From Pseudomonas juntendi (GTDB taxonomy: Bacteria; Pseudomonadota; Gammaproteobacteria; Pseudomonadales; Pseudomonadaceae), in NCBI RefSeq assembly GCF_009932375.1, contig NZ_BLJG01000046.1, positions 1 through 33,471 of the forward strand: a DNA stretch of 33,471 nt, given 5' to 3'. Position numbers and translations under genes: made by a program. The notes under the pieces were generated by a model, which had not been told where the DNA came from, did no database searches, and saw only the letters and a program-made list of their open reading frames with translations. Shown piece after piece: positions 24,652-33,383 of the stretch. Position 1 is the first letter of the stretch. Each line of letters begins with the position of its first letter.

Positions 24652-25773
24652 ATGCTGATCGTGCACATCGCCGACATCACCATGTTCTACGCCCCCGCCA
24701 GCGGTGGCGTACGAACTTATCTTGATGCCAAACATCACCGCCTCGACGCCATCCAGGGCGTACGCCATAGCCTGTTGATTCCTGGTGCCAGCGCCCACAA
24801 TGCCGACGGCATCTACCAAGTACCGGCACTGCCGCTGCCTTTTGGCAAGGGCTACCGCTTCCCGGTACGCCTGGCCCCGTGGTGCAAGACCCTGCGCACG
24901 CTCAAGCCGGACCTGATCGAGGTCGGCGACCCGTACCTGACTGCCTGGGCGGCGCTGGAGGCCCGGCGCCAGCTGGACGTGCCGGTAATCGGCTTCTACC
25001 ACTCCGACCTGCCGCTGCTGGTCAGCAACCGCATGGGCAACTGGTTCACGCCCAATGTCGAGGCCTATGTCAGCAAGCTATATGGGAATTTCGACCGGGT
25101 GCTGGCCCCCAGCCGGGTCATGGCCGACAAACTGCGCCGCCTGGGCGTGCGCGATGTACACGTACAACCGCTGGGCGTGGACCTGGCCACGTTCCACCCG
25201 TCCAAACGCGACGCCAATGTGCGTGCCGAACTGGGTATCGCCGATACCACCCGCCTGCTGATCTACGCCGGGCGTGGCTCCCGGGAAAAGAACCTGCCGG
25301 TGTTGCTGGCCTGCATGCAGCAGCTGGGCCACCCCTACCACCTGCTGTTGGTGGGCTCCGGCATGCCCGCCAATGTGCCGGACAACGTCAGTGTCATCGG
25401 CCAGTTCTGCCCGCCAGAGGAGGTCGCCCGGCTGATGGCCAGCGCCGACCTGCTGGTGCATGCCGGCGACCAGGAAACCTTCGGCCTGGTCATTCTCGAA
25501 GCCATGGCCAGTGCAACGCCGGTGGTCGCCGTGCGCGCGGGTGCCTTCGGCGAAATCGTCAATGACCAGTGCGGCCGCCTGTGTACAGCCAACGATGCCC
25601 AGGCCATGGCCACAGCCGTGCGCGAGGCATTCGAGGCAGGTGTGCGCAAGCTGGGCGCACAGGCGCGCCGCCACGTCGAGCAACACTACTCATGGGACAA
25701 CGTGGTGGCGGGCCTGCTGCAGCACTACCAGGCCGTGCTCGGCCATCAGCCTCTGGTGCGCGCCCATGCTTGA
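24652..25773 (+). CDS. GT4-family glycosyltransferase
   Basis: This is a GT-B-fold retaining glycosyltransferase (about 373 residues from this ATG). The N-terminal Rossmann half starts at once (LIVHIADITMFYAPASGGVRTYL). The donor-binding half has RLLIYAGRGSREKNL and the EX7E signature in ETFGLVILEAMASATPVV. The start is uncertain. The frame is open from a GTG at 24595 and an ATG at 24622, but those residues are polar and lack a ribosome site. GGAGGG at 24646-24651 abuts the ATG at 24652 and lies about 10 bases before a GTG at 24661, which is an equally good candidate. It is the first gene of an overlapping three-gene operon. The acceptor (lipid or polysaccharide) is unknown. Confidence 0.9.
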   Translation: MLIVHIADITMFYAPASGGVRTYLDAKHHRLDAIQGVRHSLLIPGASAHNADGIYQVPALPLPFGKGYRFPVRLAPWCKTLRTLKPDLIEVGDPYLTAWAALEARRQLDVPVIGFYHSDLPLLVSNRMGNWFTPNVEAYVSKLYGNFDRVLAPSRVMADKLRRLGVRDVHVQPLGVDLATFHPSKRDANVRAELGIADTTRLLIYAGRGSREKNLPVLLACMQQLGHPYHLLLVGSGMPANVPDNVSVIGQFCPPEEVARLMASADLLVHAGDQETFGLVILEAMASATPVVAVRAGAFGEIVNDQCGRLCTANDAQAMATAVREAFEAGVRKLGAQARRHVEQHYSWDNVVAGLLQHYQAVLGHQPLVRAHA

Positions 25774-26530
25774 GTCACGCCCCGCACCGCGTAGCCTGAT
25801 GCTGGTACTGCATGATGTCGCGCCTGAAACATGGCCCGACTACCAACCTTTCGTGGAGGCTGTGGATGCTATCGGCGGTGTGCCAATGACTTGGCTGGTG
25901 GTTCCGGACTTTCACCAGCGCAACCCGCTGTTGCGCTCACCGGCGTTCTGCCGCCTGCTTGAACGGCGCCTGGCCGAGGGCGACGAACTGGCGCTGCATG
26001 GCTACTACCATGCCGACAACGGCCCGCCGCCGCGCACGCCAGGCGACTTCTTCATGCGCCGTATCTATACCCACGAAGGCGAGTTCTATGGCCTTGATCA
26101 ACAGCAGGCCCTGCAGCGCCTGGAACAGGGCCTGGCCGTGTTCGCCCAACAGCAATGGCCAGTGGCAGGTTTCGTGGCGCCAGCCTGGTTGATGAGCGAA
26201 GGCACCCGCCAGGCGCTGCGCCAGCTGCCTTTGCGCTACACCAGCACACCGCAGCACCTGTACCGCTTGCCCGAGTTCACCCCGATCAAGGCGCCAGGGC
26301 TGGTGTGGAGCGCCCGCAGTGCTTGGCGCCGGGGGCTTTCGCGGGCCCTGTGCGACTGGCAGTGCAGACGGTGGCAGAACGCCGAAACCCTGCGCCTGGG
26401 CCTGCACCCGGTGGACATGCGCCACCGTAGCTCCCGCGAGTACTGGCTCAATACCCTGCGCACCCTGATGGCTCAAGGTCGCGAACCCCTCACCAAGTCC
26501 GCCTGGCTGGACCGCCAGGTCAGCGCATGA
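25766..26530 (+). CDS. DUF2334-type polysaccharide deacetylase
   Basis: The protein has 254 residues from the ATG at 25766, which overlaps the end of the glycosyltransferase by 8 bases. The longer open frame from 25460 is a shadow of that gene. The NodB-like metal site is visible: H16-D17 (LVLHDVAP) and the H-x3-H pair H78 and H82 (LALHGYYHAD). GFVAPAW and LGLHPVDMRH are later conserved blocks. It lacks a signal peptide, so it is probably cytoplasmic. It may remove an acetyl group from a lipid-linked sugar made by the upstream glycosyltransferase; the pairing is inferred from the operon. Confidence 0.9.
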   Translation: MLESRPAPRSLMLVLHDVAPETWPDYQPFVEAVDAIGGVPMTWLVVPDFHQRNPLLRSPAFCRLLERRLAEGDELALHGYYHADNGPPPRTPGDFFMRRIYTHEGEFYGLDQQQALQRLEQGLAVFAQQQWPVAGFVAPAWLMSEGTRQALRQLPLRYTSTPQHLYRLPEFTPIKAPGLVWSARSAWRRGLSRALCDWQCRRWQNAETLRLGLHPVDMRHRSSREYWLNTLRTLMAQGREPLTKSAWLDRQVSA

Positions 26531-27519
26531 GCCGTCTGGCCTGGCTAGGCCTGGCACTTATCGCAGCAATGCTGGTGCCAGCCCTGCTTGGCGGCAGTGA
26601 CCTGCTGCCCCGGTTGCAAGGGTTCGATCCTGGCCTGTTGCTGACCCTGCTGGGCATGATCCTGCTGTGCTGGGTGATCAACGCCATGCGCCTGCGCCTG
26701 TTGCTGGGCCAGCAAGGCGCAAGGCTTGGGCACCTGCGCAGCCTGGGCGTGGTGATGGCCACCGAGTTCGCCATCTGCACCACCCCCGGCGGCAGCGGTG
26801 GCCCGTTGACCCTGATGGCGCTGCTGGCACGCGAGCGCATCGGCCCGGCGCGCAGTGGGGCCGTGTTCGCCATGGACCAATTGAACGACCTGCTGTTCTT
26901 TTTCTGCGCGATGCTGGCGATTGCGGGCTACGCATTGTTTCACAGCCTGGGCCACAGCCAGCAGAGCATGTTGCTGGGCAGTGCGTTGCTGCTGTGCAGT
27001 GCGCTGGTCGGGGTGATCGGCTTGCTGCGCTACCGCCGCGCGCTCATGCGCCTCAACGGCAGGCTGCTGCAACGCCTGGGCGTGGCCGCACCGCGCAAGC
27101 GCCGCTGGGCCCGCAAACTGCTGCACTTCATCGCCGCACTGGCGCAGACCTGGCAGTTGCCCAAGCGCACGCTGGCGCTGGTGTTCACCCTCACCTGCAT
27201 CCACTGGGGGCTGCGCTACAGCGTGTTGTACCTGGTATTGCGCGGGTTGGGCGGGGAGCTGGCATGGATCCCCAGCTTTCTGGTGCAGATGTTGTCGCTC
27301 AGTGCCGGGCAATTCAGCCTGCTACCGGGCGGGGCAGGTGCGGCCGAGCTGACGTCTGCAAGCCTGCTGACGCCGCTGGTGGGCAGCTCCACCGCCGCCG
27401 CGGCGATCCTCATCTGGCGGGCAGTCACTTATTACTTTTACCTGCTGGCAGGCGGGCCGGTGTTCGTGTGCCTGCTGGCGCGTCCGTTGCTGACGCGCTG
27501 GCGGCGCCAGGCGGGTTGA
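26527..27519 (+). CDS. UPF0104 / lysylphosphatidylglycerol-synthase-TM-like membrane protein
   Basis: This is a 330-residue integral membrane protein with about 7-8 hydrophobic segments. The family motifs TEFAICTTPGGSGGPLTLMALL (about 79-100) and LLPGGAGAAE (about 262-271) belong to the LPG_synthase_TM/UPF0104 family (PF03706). It lacks the cytosolic aminoacyl-transfer domain of MprF, so lysyl-PG synthesis is unlikely. Stand-alone members are thought to move or anchor lipid-linked glycans. Its ATG overlaps the TGA of the deacetylase gene (26527-26530). The set fits a small envelope glycolipid or glycan pathway. Confidence 0.9.
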   Translation: MSRLAWLGLALIAAMLVPALLGGSDLLPRLQGFDPGLLLTLLGMILLCWVINAMRLRLLLGQQGARLGHLRSLGVVMATEFAICTTPGGSGGPLTLMALLARERIGPARSGAVFAMDQLNDLLFFFCAMLAIAGYALFHSLGHSQQSMLLGSALLLCSALVGVIGLLRYRRALMRLNGRLLQRLGVAAPRKRRWARKLLHFIAALAQTWQLPKRTLALVFTLTCIHWGLRYSVLYLVLRGLGGELAWIPSFLVQMLSLSAGQFSLLPGGAGAAELTSASLLTPLVGSSTAAAAILIWRAVTYYFYLLAGGPVFVCLLARPLLTRWRRQAG

Positions 27520-27658
27520 GCCGCTGCCACAGTTCGGCGGCGCCGGGGAAATCGGTGCCGTCGGTGTCGGCCAGCGCTTGCGGGTCATAGCGCGCCAGGC
27601 AGCCTTCACCTACGGTGGGCGGGGCCGTGGCGGTGGGTTGGTTGCGCCGTTTGGCCAT
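27425..27658 (-). CDS. Probable small protein downstream of purU, overlapping the UPF0104 gene end
   Basis: The frame encodes 77 residues beginning MAKRRNQPTATAPPTVGEG. A GAGGAA ribosome site lies 7 bases before the ATG. Residues about 17-50 (GCLARYDPQALADTDGTDFP, then GAAELWQRL) look like ordinary protein, while the basic, Pro/Ala-rich ends look disordered. It starts 70 bases after the purU stop on the same strand. The last 95 bases overlap the end of the membrane-protein gene on the opposite strand. No family was recognised. The start and ribosome site favour a real gene, but the overlap is a caution. Confidence 0.55.
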   Translation of the reverse strand: MAKRRNQPTATAPPTVGEGCLARYDPQALADTDGTDFPGAAELWQRLNPPGAASASATDAPAGTRTPARLPAGKSNK

Positions 27659-27728
27659 CGGTATGTTCCTCAAGCGTAGCGATAGGGCTGCCGAGCAGCC
27701 CCAAAGGCTTGCAGGCAACCCAACGGTA

Positions 27729-28580
27729 TCAGTCGAAGACCACCGTCTTGTTGCCATGCACAAGCACGCGGTCTTCGAGGTGATAACGCAGGCCACGTGC
27801 CAGCACCATCTTTTCCACATCACGGCCAAAGCGAACCATGTCTTCGATGCTGTCGGCGTGGCTGACGCGCACCACGTCCTGCTCGATGATCGGGCCGGCA
27901 TCCAGTTCTTCGGTGACGTAGTGGCACGTTGCACCGATCAGTTTCACCCCACGCAGCGCGGCCTGGTGGTAAGGCTTGGCACCCACGAACGACGGCAGGA
28001 AACTGTGGTGAATGTTGATGACCTTCTCCGCGTAGTCCCGGCACAGTTGCGGCGGCAGGATTTGCATGTAGCGGGCCAGCACCACGACATCGGCCGCGTG
28101 TTCTTCGACCAGGCGCGACACTTCGGCAAAGGCCGGGGCCTTGTCCTTGGGGTCGACCGGTACATGGAAGAACGGTATGCCGTGCCACTCGACCATGCTG
28201 CGCAGGTCGTCGTGGTTGGAAATGACACACGGGATCTCGCAGTCCAGTTCATCGGTATGCCAGCGGTGCAACAGGTCAGCCAGGCAATGCGACTCGCGGC
28301 TGGCCATCAGCACCACGCGCTTTTTCTGCGCCGAGTCGGTTATCCGCCAGGTCATGGAGAACTCTTCGGCAATCGGCGCAAACGCCTCACGGAAGGCTTC
28401 GATACCGAAGGGCAATGATTCGGCGCGGATTTCATGACGCATGAAGAACCAGCCGCTCTGCTCATCGGAGTGATGGCTGGCTTCGTTGATCCAGCCATTG
28501 TACAAGGCCAGGAAATTACTGACTTTCGCCACGATCCCTACACGGTCGGGGCAGGCGATCACCAGACGATAGGTGCGCAT
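27729..28580 (-). CDS. purU: Formyltetrahydrofolate deformylase PurU
   Basis: This 283-residue enzyme hydrolyses 10-formyl-tetrahydrofolate to formate and tetrahydrofolate, balancing one-carbon units. The start at 28580 (MRTYRLVIACPDRVG) gives the usual length and has a TGGAG site 8 bases upstream; an ATG 24 bases earlier adds unconserved residues. The N-terminal ACT domain is at about 1-80. The formyl-transferase-like domain follows, with the catalytic N-x-H motif in INIHHSFLPSF and the conserved aspartate in GATCHYVTEELDAGPII. It is divergent from mvaT across 284 bases. Confidence 0.97.
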   Translation of the reverse strand: MRTYRLVIACPDRVGIVAKVSNFLALYNGWINEASHHSDEQSGWFFMRHEIRAESLPFGIEAFREAFAPIAEEFSMTWRITDSAQKKRVVLMASRESHCLADLLHRWHTDELDCEIPCVISNHDDLRSMVEWHGIPFFHVPVDPKDKAPAFAEVSRLVEEHAADVVVLARYMQILPPQLCRDYAEKVINIHHSFLPSFVGAKPYHQAALRGVKLIGATCHYVTEELDAGPIIEQDVVRVSHADSIEDMVRFGRDVEKMVLARGLRYHLEDRVLVHGNKTVVFD

Positions 28581-28796
28581 GAATGAGACTCCAGAACTTC
28601 GCAAAGGCGCTTATTCTAGCGGCACGCAAGGAAAAGCGCAGTATTGATTGCAGCGGTCGCGGCCACTGTAGCAACCACGCTGGCAATGTGGACACTATCT
28701 GACACAGCCGGCGAAATGGCACACGCTAATGTAAATTTTTGTTCACCGGAGAAATATTGTCACAGCTTAATCAACAGTTAATTGCCCAACATTATG

Positions 28797-28825
28797 TTTA
28801 CTTGCGAGTATCGGCTGTCTATTAT
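28797..28825 (+). promoter_or_regulatory. Candidate sigma70 promoter of mvaT
   Basis: TTTACT (28797-28802), a 17-base spacer and TATTAT (28820-28825) lie about 40 bases before the ATG, in an AT-rich stretch (28725-28830). AT-rich DNA is the preferred target of MvaT itself, so self-repression is plausible but not shown. Confidence 0.5.
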
Positions 28826-28864
28826 TGCCCCACACATTTCCGAACACGCATTAAGGAACACTCC

Positions 28865-29242
28865 ATGTCCCTGATCAACGAGTACCGCGCCACCGAAGAA
28901 GCCATCAAAGAACTTCAGGCTCGCCTGGCCAACCTGTCGCAGGACGACAAGCTGAAGAAAGAGCTGGAGTTCGAAGGCAAACTGCGCAACCTGATGGGCG
29001 AGTACTCCAAGTCCCTGCGCGACGTGATTGCCCTGCTCGACCCTGAGTCGAAACTGAGCAAAGCACCGCGTGGCACCGTCAAGGCTGTTGCTACCAAGCG
29101 TGCCCGCAAGGTCAAGCAATACAAGAACCCGCACAACGGTGAAGTGATCGAAACCAAAGGCGGCAACCACAAGACCCTGAAAGAGTGGAAAGCCAAGTGG
29201 GGCGGCGACGTGGTCGAGAGCTGGGCTACCCTGCTGGACTGA
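28865..29242 (+). CDS. mvaT: H-NS-family transcriptional silencer MvaT/TurA
   Basis: This is a 125-residue xenogeneic silencer that coats AT-rich DNA. The start at 28865 (MSLINEYRATEEAI) has AAGGAA 6 bases upstream; an in-frame start at 28739 only adds non-coding-like sequence. Residues 1-62 form the coiled-coil oligomerisation region (EAIKELQARLANLSQDDKLK). A basic linker runs to about 85 (KRARKVKQY). The C-terminal AT-pincer contains G99-G100-N101 (TKGGNHKTLKEWK) with R81, equivalent to the Arg-Gly-Asn set described for P. aeruginosa MvaT. P. putida has several paralogues, and the one-gene assignment (TurA-type) is from context. Confidence 0.95.
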   Translation: MSLINEYRATEEAIKELQARLANLSQDDKLKKELEFEGKLRNLMGEYSKSLRDVIALLDPESKLSKAPRGTVKAVATKRARKVKQYKNPHNGEVIETKGGNHKTLKEWKAKWGGDVVESWATLLD

Positions 29243-29274
29243 TTGTTCAGCCCGGGCCTTTGCTTATCGCAATC

Positions 29275-29303
29275 AAAAACGCCGGCACATTGCCGGCGTT
29301 TTT
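29275..29303. terminator. Bidirectional terminator between mvaT and sbcB
   Basis: AAAAACGCCGGCA (29275-29287) pairs with TGCCGGCGTTTTT (29291-29303) around a CAT loop. Both strands show a T tract, so it serves the convergent mvaT and sbcB genes. Confidence 0.93.
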
Positions 29304-29316
29304 GTTTGTCTGGCCT

Positions 29317-30750
29317 TCAGTCAATTGCAAACTGTTGTTGCAAGTTCCGGGCATGTACTTGCCATGCCTCCAGCACGCGCCGCCCGGCCTCGTCGGCGCG
29401 CTCCCAGGCTTGCAGGCGCGCCTGCTCGAAATCACCCAATGTGTTCGGCGCCCCCCACTGCGGCTGGCTAAGGCGCTGCTGGCAGAACGCATACCACCGC
29501 TGGCGCTCCTCGGGGGTCAAGGTGTCCGGAAAGTTGCGCGCCCGGTAACGGAACAACAGCTCAGGCAAGCGCGGGTCATCGAACAGCCACTGCCCCCGGC
29601 CCAATTGCGCCGGCTCCAGCGCACGAACTTGCTCGCATAGACGCCGGTCACGGTCACCAATAAAACCGTTATACAACTGCTGCTCTGGGTCCTCACTCGG
29701 CGCGAAATCGTCCTTGCCGTAAATGTGCTCCAGCTTGTCCTGCCATTGCGCCTGTTGATCGGCCAACTGTTCACCGCGCGATTGTAACAACGTCAAGTCG
29801 ATGCCCAGCCGCTGTTGATCGGCAGGGCGTAATACCGACAGTGGCGCAAGTACCGGGCAGCGATTGATCTGTACCAGTTTAAGCGGCACCGGTAGTTCGC
29901 CCTCGGCCAAATCCTCGTGCCGGGTGTACAAGCGCTGACGTAATACTTCAGCACTTTCCCTGAGTAATGGCAGGGTTTCCTGATGCAGGTCGCAGACAAT
30001 CAGTGCATTGCGATTGTGCGGGTGCCAGGCCAATGGCAAGACCACCCCCAGGTAATTACGCGCTGCTGAAAAACGCCCGGATACATGCACCAGCGGTTGT
30101 AGCAAGCGGATCTGTTCCATGACTTTATGCTTGCTGCGCAACTGGAACAGCCAGTCATACAACTTCGGCTGTTTTTGCCGGATCAGTCGCGCCAGGGCAA
30201 TGGTTGCCCGCACGTCGGAAAGCGCTTCATGCGCATGCCCGTGATCAATGCCGTTGGCCTTGCTCAACAGCTCCAGACGCAGGCTGGTGCGCCCGTCCTG
30301 CTGCGGCCACTCGATGCCCTCCGGGCGCAGGGCGTAGGCCGTGCGCACGATGTCGATCAGGTCCCAGCGGCTGTTGCCGCCCTGCCATTCACGGGCATAG
30401 GGGTCGAAAAAATTCCGGTACAGGCTGTAGCGGGTCACTTCGTCATCGAAACGCAGGGTGTTGTAGCCCGCCCCACAGGTGCCTGGTTGGGCCAGCTGCG
30501 CATGCACGCGGGTCATGAATTCGGCTTCGCACAGGCCCTGCTCGGCCAGTAACTGCGGGGTGATGCCAGTCACCAGGCACGCGGCCGGGTGCGGCAGAAT
30601 ATCGTCGGCGGGGCGGCAGTAAAGGCTGATCGGCTCGTCGATCTCGTTGAGGTCGAAGTCGGTGCGCAGGCCGGCGACCTGCAGCGGCCGGTCACAGCGA
30701 GGGTTGATGCCGGTGGTTTCGTAGTCGTGCCAGAAAATGCTGGAGGTCAC
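29317..30750 (-). CDS. sbcB: Exodeoxyribonuclease I
   Basis: This 477-residue enzyme degrades single-stranded DNA 3' to 5' in recombination and mismatch repair. It starts with GTG (30750), preceded by AGGA 7 bases upstream. Catalytic DEDDh residues are visible: D9 and E11 (WHDYETTG), the aspartates in NTLRFDDEVTR, and H/D in HEALSDVRATIAL. The SH3-like and helical C-terminal domains follow (YNGFIGDRDRRLCEQV, ELLFRYRARNFPDTLTPEE). Length is near the E. coli 475 residues. Confidence 0.97.
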   Translation of the reverse strand: MTSSIFWHDYETTGINPRCDRPLQVAGLRTDFDLNEIDEPISLYCRPADDILPHPAACLVTGITPQLLAEQGLCEAEFMTRVHAQLAQPGTCGAGYNTLRFDDEVTRYSLYRNFFDPYAREWQGGNSRWDLIDIVRTAYALRPEGIEWPQQDGRTSLRLELLSKANGIDHGHAHEALSDVRATIALARLIRQKQPKLYDWLFQLRSKHKVMEQIRLLQPLVHVSGRFSAARNYLGVVLPLAWHPHNRNALIVCDLHQETLPLLRESAEVLRQRLYTRHEDLAEGELPVPLKLVQINRCPVLAPLSVLRPADQQRLGIDLTLLQSRGEQLADQQAQWQDKLEHIYGKDDFAPSEDPEQQLYNGFIGDRDRRLCEQVRALEPAQLGRGQWLFDDPRLPELLFRYRARNFPDTLTPEERQRWYAFCQQRLSQPQWGAPNTLGDFEQARLQAWERADEAGRRVLEAWQVHARNLQQQFAID

Positions 30751-30809
30751 GGGGTCGTCCTGTCTTGCGAGGTCGACCCGATTCTAACGCGATTCCAGGG
30801 CGCCAAGGC

Positions 30810-31169
30810 TCAGGCAGAGGCGTTGGCCGGGCGGAAGCTGAAATAGTCGCGCAGCGAGCGCACGAAATCGTCGTACTCGCGCGGGGCCTGCAGCAGCATG
30901 AAGCCCGAATCGTAATGCCCAGGGGTCTGGTCCTCACTGCACCACAGGCAACTGGCGGTCAGGTTGACGAACTGGAACCCGCCGCCGGCCAGCGGCATGC
31001 GAAGTTGCAGTTCATAATCGGGCCCTACCAGCACGGGCAGTTGGCTGATGACCATCAGGCCGTCTTCCGAGGCGTTGCCGAGCAGGCCGATTTCCTGGTC
31101 GGTAAAGCGGTTGAACACCTTGAGGGCACAAGGGAGCTGATGGCGTTCGATGCGGCGTTTGTTGAACAT
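30810..31169 (-). CDS. PilZ-domain protein (c-di-GMP binding)
   Basis: The protein has 119 residues from the ATG at 31169 (MFNKRRIERHQLPC). A longer frame to 31283 adds residues without homology character. Both c-di-GMP contacts of PilZ are present: the R-x3-R motif at R5-R9, and the N-x-S-x2-G motif in GNASEDGLMV. It consists of essentially one PilZ barrel plus a short C-terminal helix (YDDFVRSLRDYFSF). It would sense c-di-GMP in the cytoplasm; the partner is unknown. The ribosome site is weak. It lies 60 bases before sbcB on the same strand. Confidence 0.9.
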   Translation of the reverse strand: MFNKRRIERHQLPCALKVFNRFTDQEIGLLGNASEDGLMVISQLPVLVGPDYELQLRMPLAGGGFQFVNLTASCLWCSEDQTPGHYDSGFMLLQAPREYDDFVRSLRDYFSFRPANASA

Positions 31170-31292
31170 GATGGCGAGTGTATTCCGTACCTGATGCCAG
31201 GAATACAAGGTACTGGCGGTTGTTGTAACAGCTGGGTTACAGATTAGCGCAGCACGCGCTGCGAATCCCGTGAAATAAACCACACCTTTGTA

Positions 31293-31679
31293 TTAGCGCC
31301 AAGGTGCAGTAGTCGCCGGCCGGGCCACGGCCGCTTCGGTACCACGCAAATGGCCGAGCTTCTCCAGCGTCTGCAGGCGGGCCTGGGCGCGATAGGCGTA
31401 CTCGTTGCGCGGGTATTGCTGGATCAGGTACTGGTAGGTCTGGGCGGCGTCCACGTACAACGCCTGGCGCTCCAGGCACTGGCCGCGCAGCAGCGACACT
31501 TCGGGGTGGATGAACGGGCGCGCGCGGCTGGTACGGTCTACTTGTGACAGCTCCAGCATCACCCGCGCGCAATCACCCCGGTCATAGGCGCGATAGGCAT
31601 TGTTCAGGTGGTGGTCCATGGACCAGCGGGTACAGCCGACAGCACTGGCGGCGAGGGCAAAAACGATCAGGGCTCGCAT
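31293..31679 (-). CDS. Small TPR-like lipoprotein
   Basis: The protein has 128 residues from the ATG at 31679 (MRALIVFALAAS), with AAGGAG 6 bases upstream. The lipobox SAVGC puts the modified cysteine at C16. The rest is helical and TPR-like (NNAYRAYDRGDCARVMLELS; YVDAAQTYQYLIQQYPRNEY), with cysteines in GDC and GQC. It is probably a periplasm-facing envelope lipoprotein. No specific function is recognised. It lies upstream of the PilZ gene by 123 bases and is divergent from pykA. Confidence 0.82.
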   Translation of the reverse strand: MRALIVFALAASAVGCTRWSMDHHLNNAYRAYDRGDCARVMLELSQVDRTSRARPFIHPEVSLLRGQCLERQALYVDAAQTYQYLIQQYPRNEYAYRAQARLQTLEKLGHLRGTEAAVARPATTAPWR

Positions 31680-31787
31680 GGCAATCTCCTTTGATAGCAA
31701 ACCTATCGGCCGCTGTCGGGTTTTCTTCAGCGGCGAGCGACAAGTGCCAGGCCGCCACGAGCGGCATGAATGCCGCGCGCGCTTTTC

Positions 31788-31811
31788 CTTGTAGCTTACT
31801 GCTTGTAGCTT
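31788..31811. repeat. Short direct repeat CTTGTAGCTT in the pykA upstream region
   Basis: CTTGTAGCTT occurs at 31788-31797 and 31802-31811 (14-base period), followed by the palindrome GCAGCTGC. Similar GCTTGTAGCTTG strings are, as I recall, common between genes in P. putida. The rest of the 31680-31913 gap shows no clear promoter. Confidence 0.5.
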
Positions 31812-31913
31812 GCAGCTGCCCTACCCCGGAAGTCACAGGTAGTGCAACGGAACAATGACTACAGCGAGATTCAGGAGTAGCCTTTCGCTGCGCTTCACTA
31901 TAGGAGTCTGTGC

Positions 31914-33368
31914 ATGAGCATCCGCCGTACCAAAATCGTCGCCACCCTTGGCCCCGCCAGCAACTCGCCGGAAGTGATCGAACAGCTGATCCTCGCCGGT
32001 CTCGACGTGGCACGCCTGAACTTCTCCCACGGCACGCCGGACGAGCACAAGGCCCGCGCGCGCCTGATCCGCGACATCGCTGCCAAGAACGGCCGCCATG
32101 TTGCACTGCTGGGCGACCTGCAGGGTCCGAAGATCCGCATCGCGAAGTTCGCCAACAAGCGCATCGAACTGAAGATCGGTGACAAGTTCACCTTCTCCAC
32201 CGCCCACCCGCTGACCGAAGGCAACCAGGATATCGTCGGCATCGACTACCCGGACCTGGTCAAGGACTGTGGTGTCGGTGACGAACTGCTGCTCGACGAT
32301 GGCCGCGTGGTCATGCGCGTCGAAACCGCCACCGCCGATGCCCTGCACTGCGTGGTGATCATCGGTGGCCCGCTGTCGGACCACAAGGGCATCAACCGTA
32401 AAGGTGGCGGCCTGACCGCACCGGCCCTGACCGAAAAAGACAAGGCCGACATCAAGCTGGCTGCGGAAATGGACCTGGACTACCTGGCCGTGTCGTTCCC
32501 GCGGGACGCCAGCGACATGGAATACGCACGCAAGCTGCGTGACGAGTCCGGTGGCAGCGCCTGGCTGGTGGCCAAGATCGAGCGCGCCGAAGCCGTTGCC
32601 GACGACGAGACCCTGGACAAGCTGATCCTCGCTTCCGATGCCGTCATGGTCGCCCGCGGTGACTTGGGCGTGGAAATCGGCGACGCCGAGCTGATCGCCA
32701 TTCAGAAGAAGATCATCCAGCACGCTCGCCGCAACAACAAGGCAGTGATCGTGGCGACCCAGATGATGGAGTCGATGATCCAGAACCCGATGCCGACCCG
32801 TGCCGAAGTGTCCGACGTGGCCAACGCCGTGCTCGACAACACCGACGCGGTCATGCTGTCGGCGGAAAGTGCTGCCGGTTCGTACCCGATCGAAGCCGTA
32901 CAGGCCATGGCCCGCATCTGCTCCGGTGCCGAGAAGCACCCGACCAGCCAGCGCTCCAGCCACCGCCTGCACACCACCTTCGAGCGCTGCGACGAAAGCA
33001 TCGCCCTGGCGGCGATGTACACGGCCAACCACTTCCCGGGCGTAAAGGCGATCATCGCCTTGACTGAAAGCGGCTACACCCCGCTGATCATGTCGCGCCT
33101 GCGCTCGCACGTGCCGATCTTCGCGCTCTCGCCGCACCGCGCGACGCAGGCACGGGCCAATATGTTCCGTGGCGTCTACCCGATTGCCTTCGACCCCGCT
33201 TCGCTGCCCGCCGACAAAGTCAGCCAGGCAGCTGTCGACGAACTGCTCAAGCGTGGCTTGGTAGAACAAGGCGACTGGGTGATCCTGACCAAAGGGGACA
33301 GCTACCACACCATCGGTGGCACCAATGGCATGAAGATCCTGCATGTGGGTGATCCGCTGGTCGGCTGA
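31914..33368 (+). CDS. pykA: Pyruvate kinase (PykA type)
   Basis: This 484-residue glycolytic enzyme transfers phosphate from phosphoenolpyruvate to ADP. AGGAG lies 7 bases before the ATG. Active-site blocks are present: ATLGPAS and VARLNFSHG near the start, KIERAEA, MVARGDLGVE and ATQMMESMI. The stretch D68-L69-Q70-G-P-K73-I-R-I76 has Lys in place of the Glu of K+-dependent enzymes, with Leu, Gln and Ile at the linked positions, so it should be K+-independent. The C-terminal domain is at about 355-480 and ends GTNGMKILHVGDPLVG. It is divergent from the small lipoprotein gene. Confidence 0.98.
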   Translation: MSIRRTKIVATLGPASNSPEVIEQLILAGLDVARLNFSHGTPDEHKARARLIRDIAAKNGRHVALLGDLQGPKIRIAKFANKRIELKIGDKFTFSTAHPLTEGNQDIVGIDYPDLVKDCGVGDELLLDDGRVVMRVETATADALHCVVIIGGPLSDHKGINRKGGGLTAPALTEKDKADIKLAAEMDLDYLAVSFPRDASDMEYARKLRDESGGSAWLVAKIERAEAVADDETLDKLILASDAVMVARGDLGVEIGDAELIAIQKKIIQHARRNNKAVIVATQMMESMIQNPMPTRAEVSDVANAVLDNTDAVMLSAESAAGSYPIEAVQAMARICSGAEKHPTSQRSSHRLHTTFERCDESIALAAMYTANHFPGVKAIIALTESGYTPLIMSRLRSHVPIFALSPHRATQARANMFRGVYPIAFDPASLPADKVSQAAVDELLKRGLVEQGDWVILTKGDSYHTIGGTNGMKILHVGDPLVG

Positions 33369-33383
33369 GCCTGCCTCAGAGGG

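Noticed and set aside
25460..25765. N-terminal extension of the deacetylase
   Set aside because: This stretch lies in another frame of the glycosyltransferase gene and reads as low-complexity shadow; the ATG at 25766 begins the recognisable domain.
31833..33344. A 503-codon minus-strand open frame opposite pykA
   Set aside because: It is a shadow of pykA produced by GC-rich codon use.
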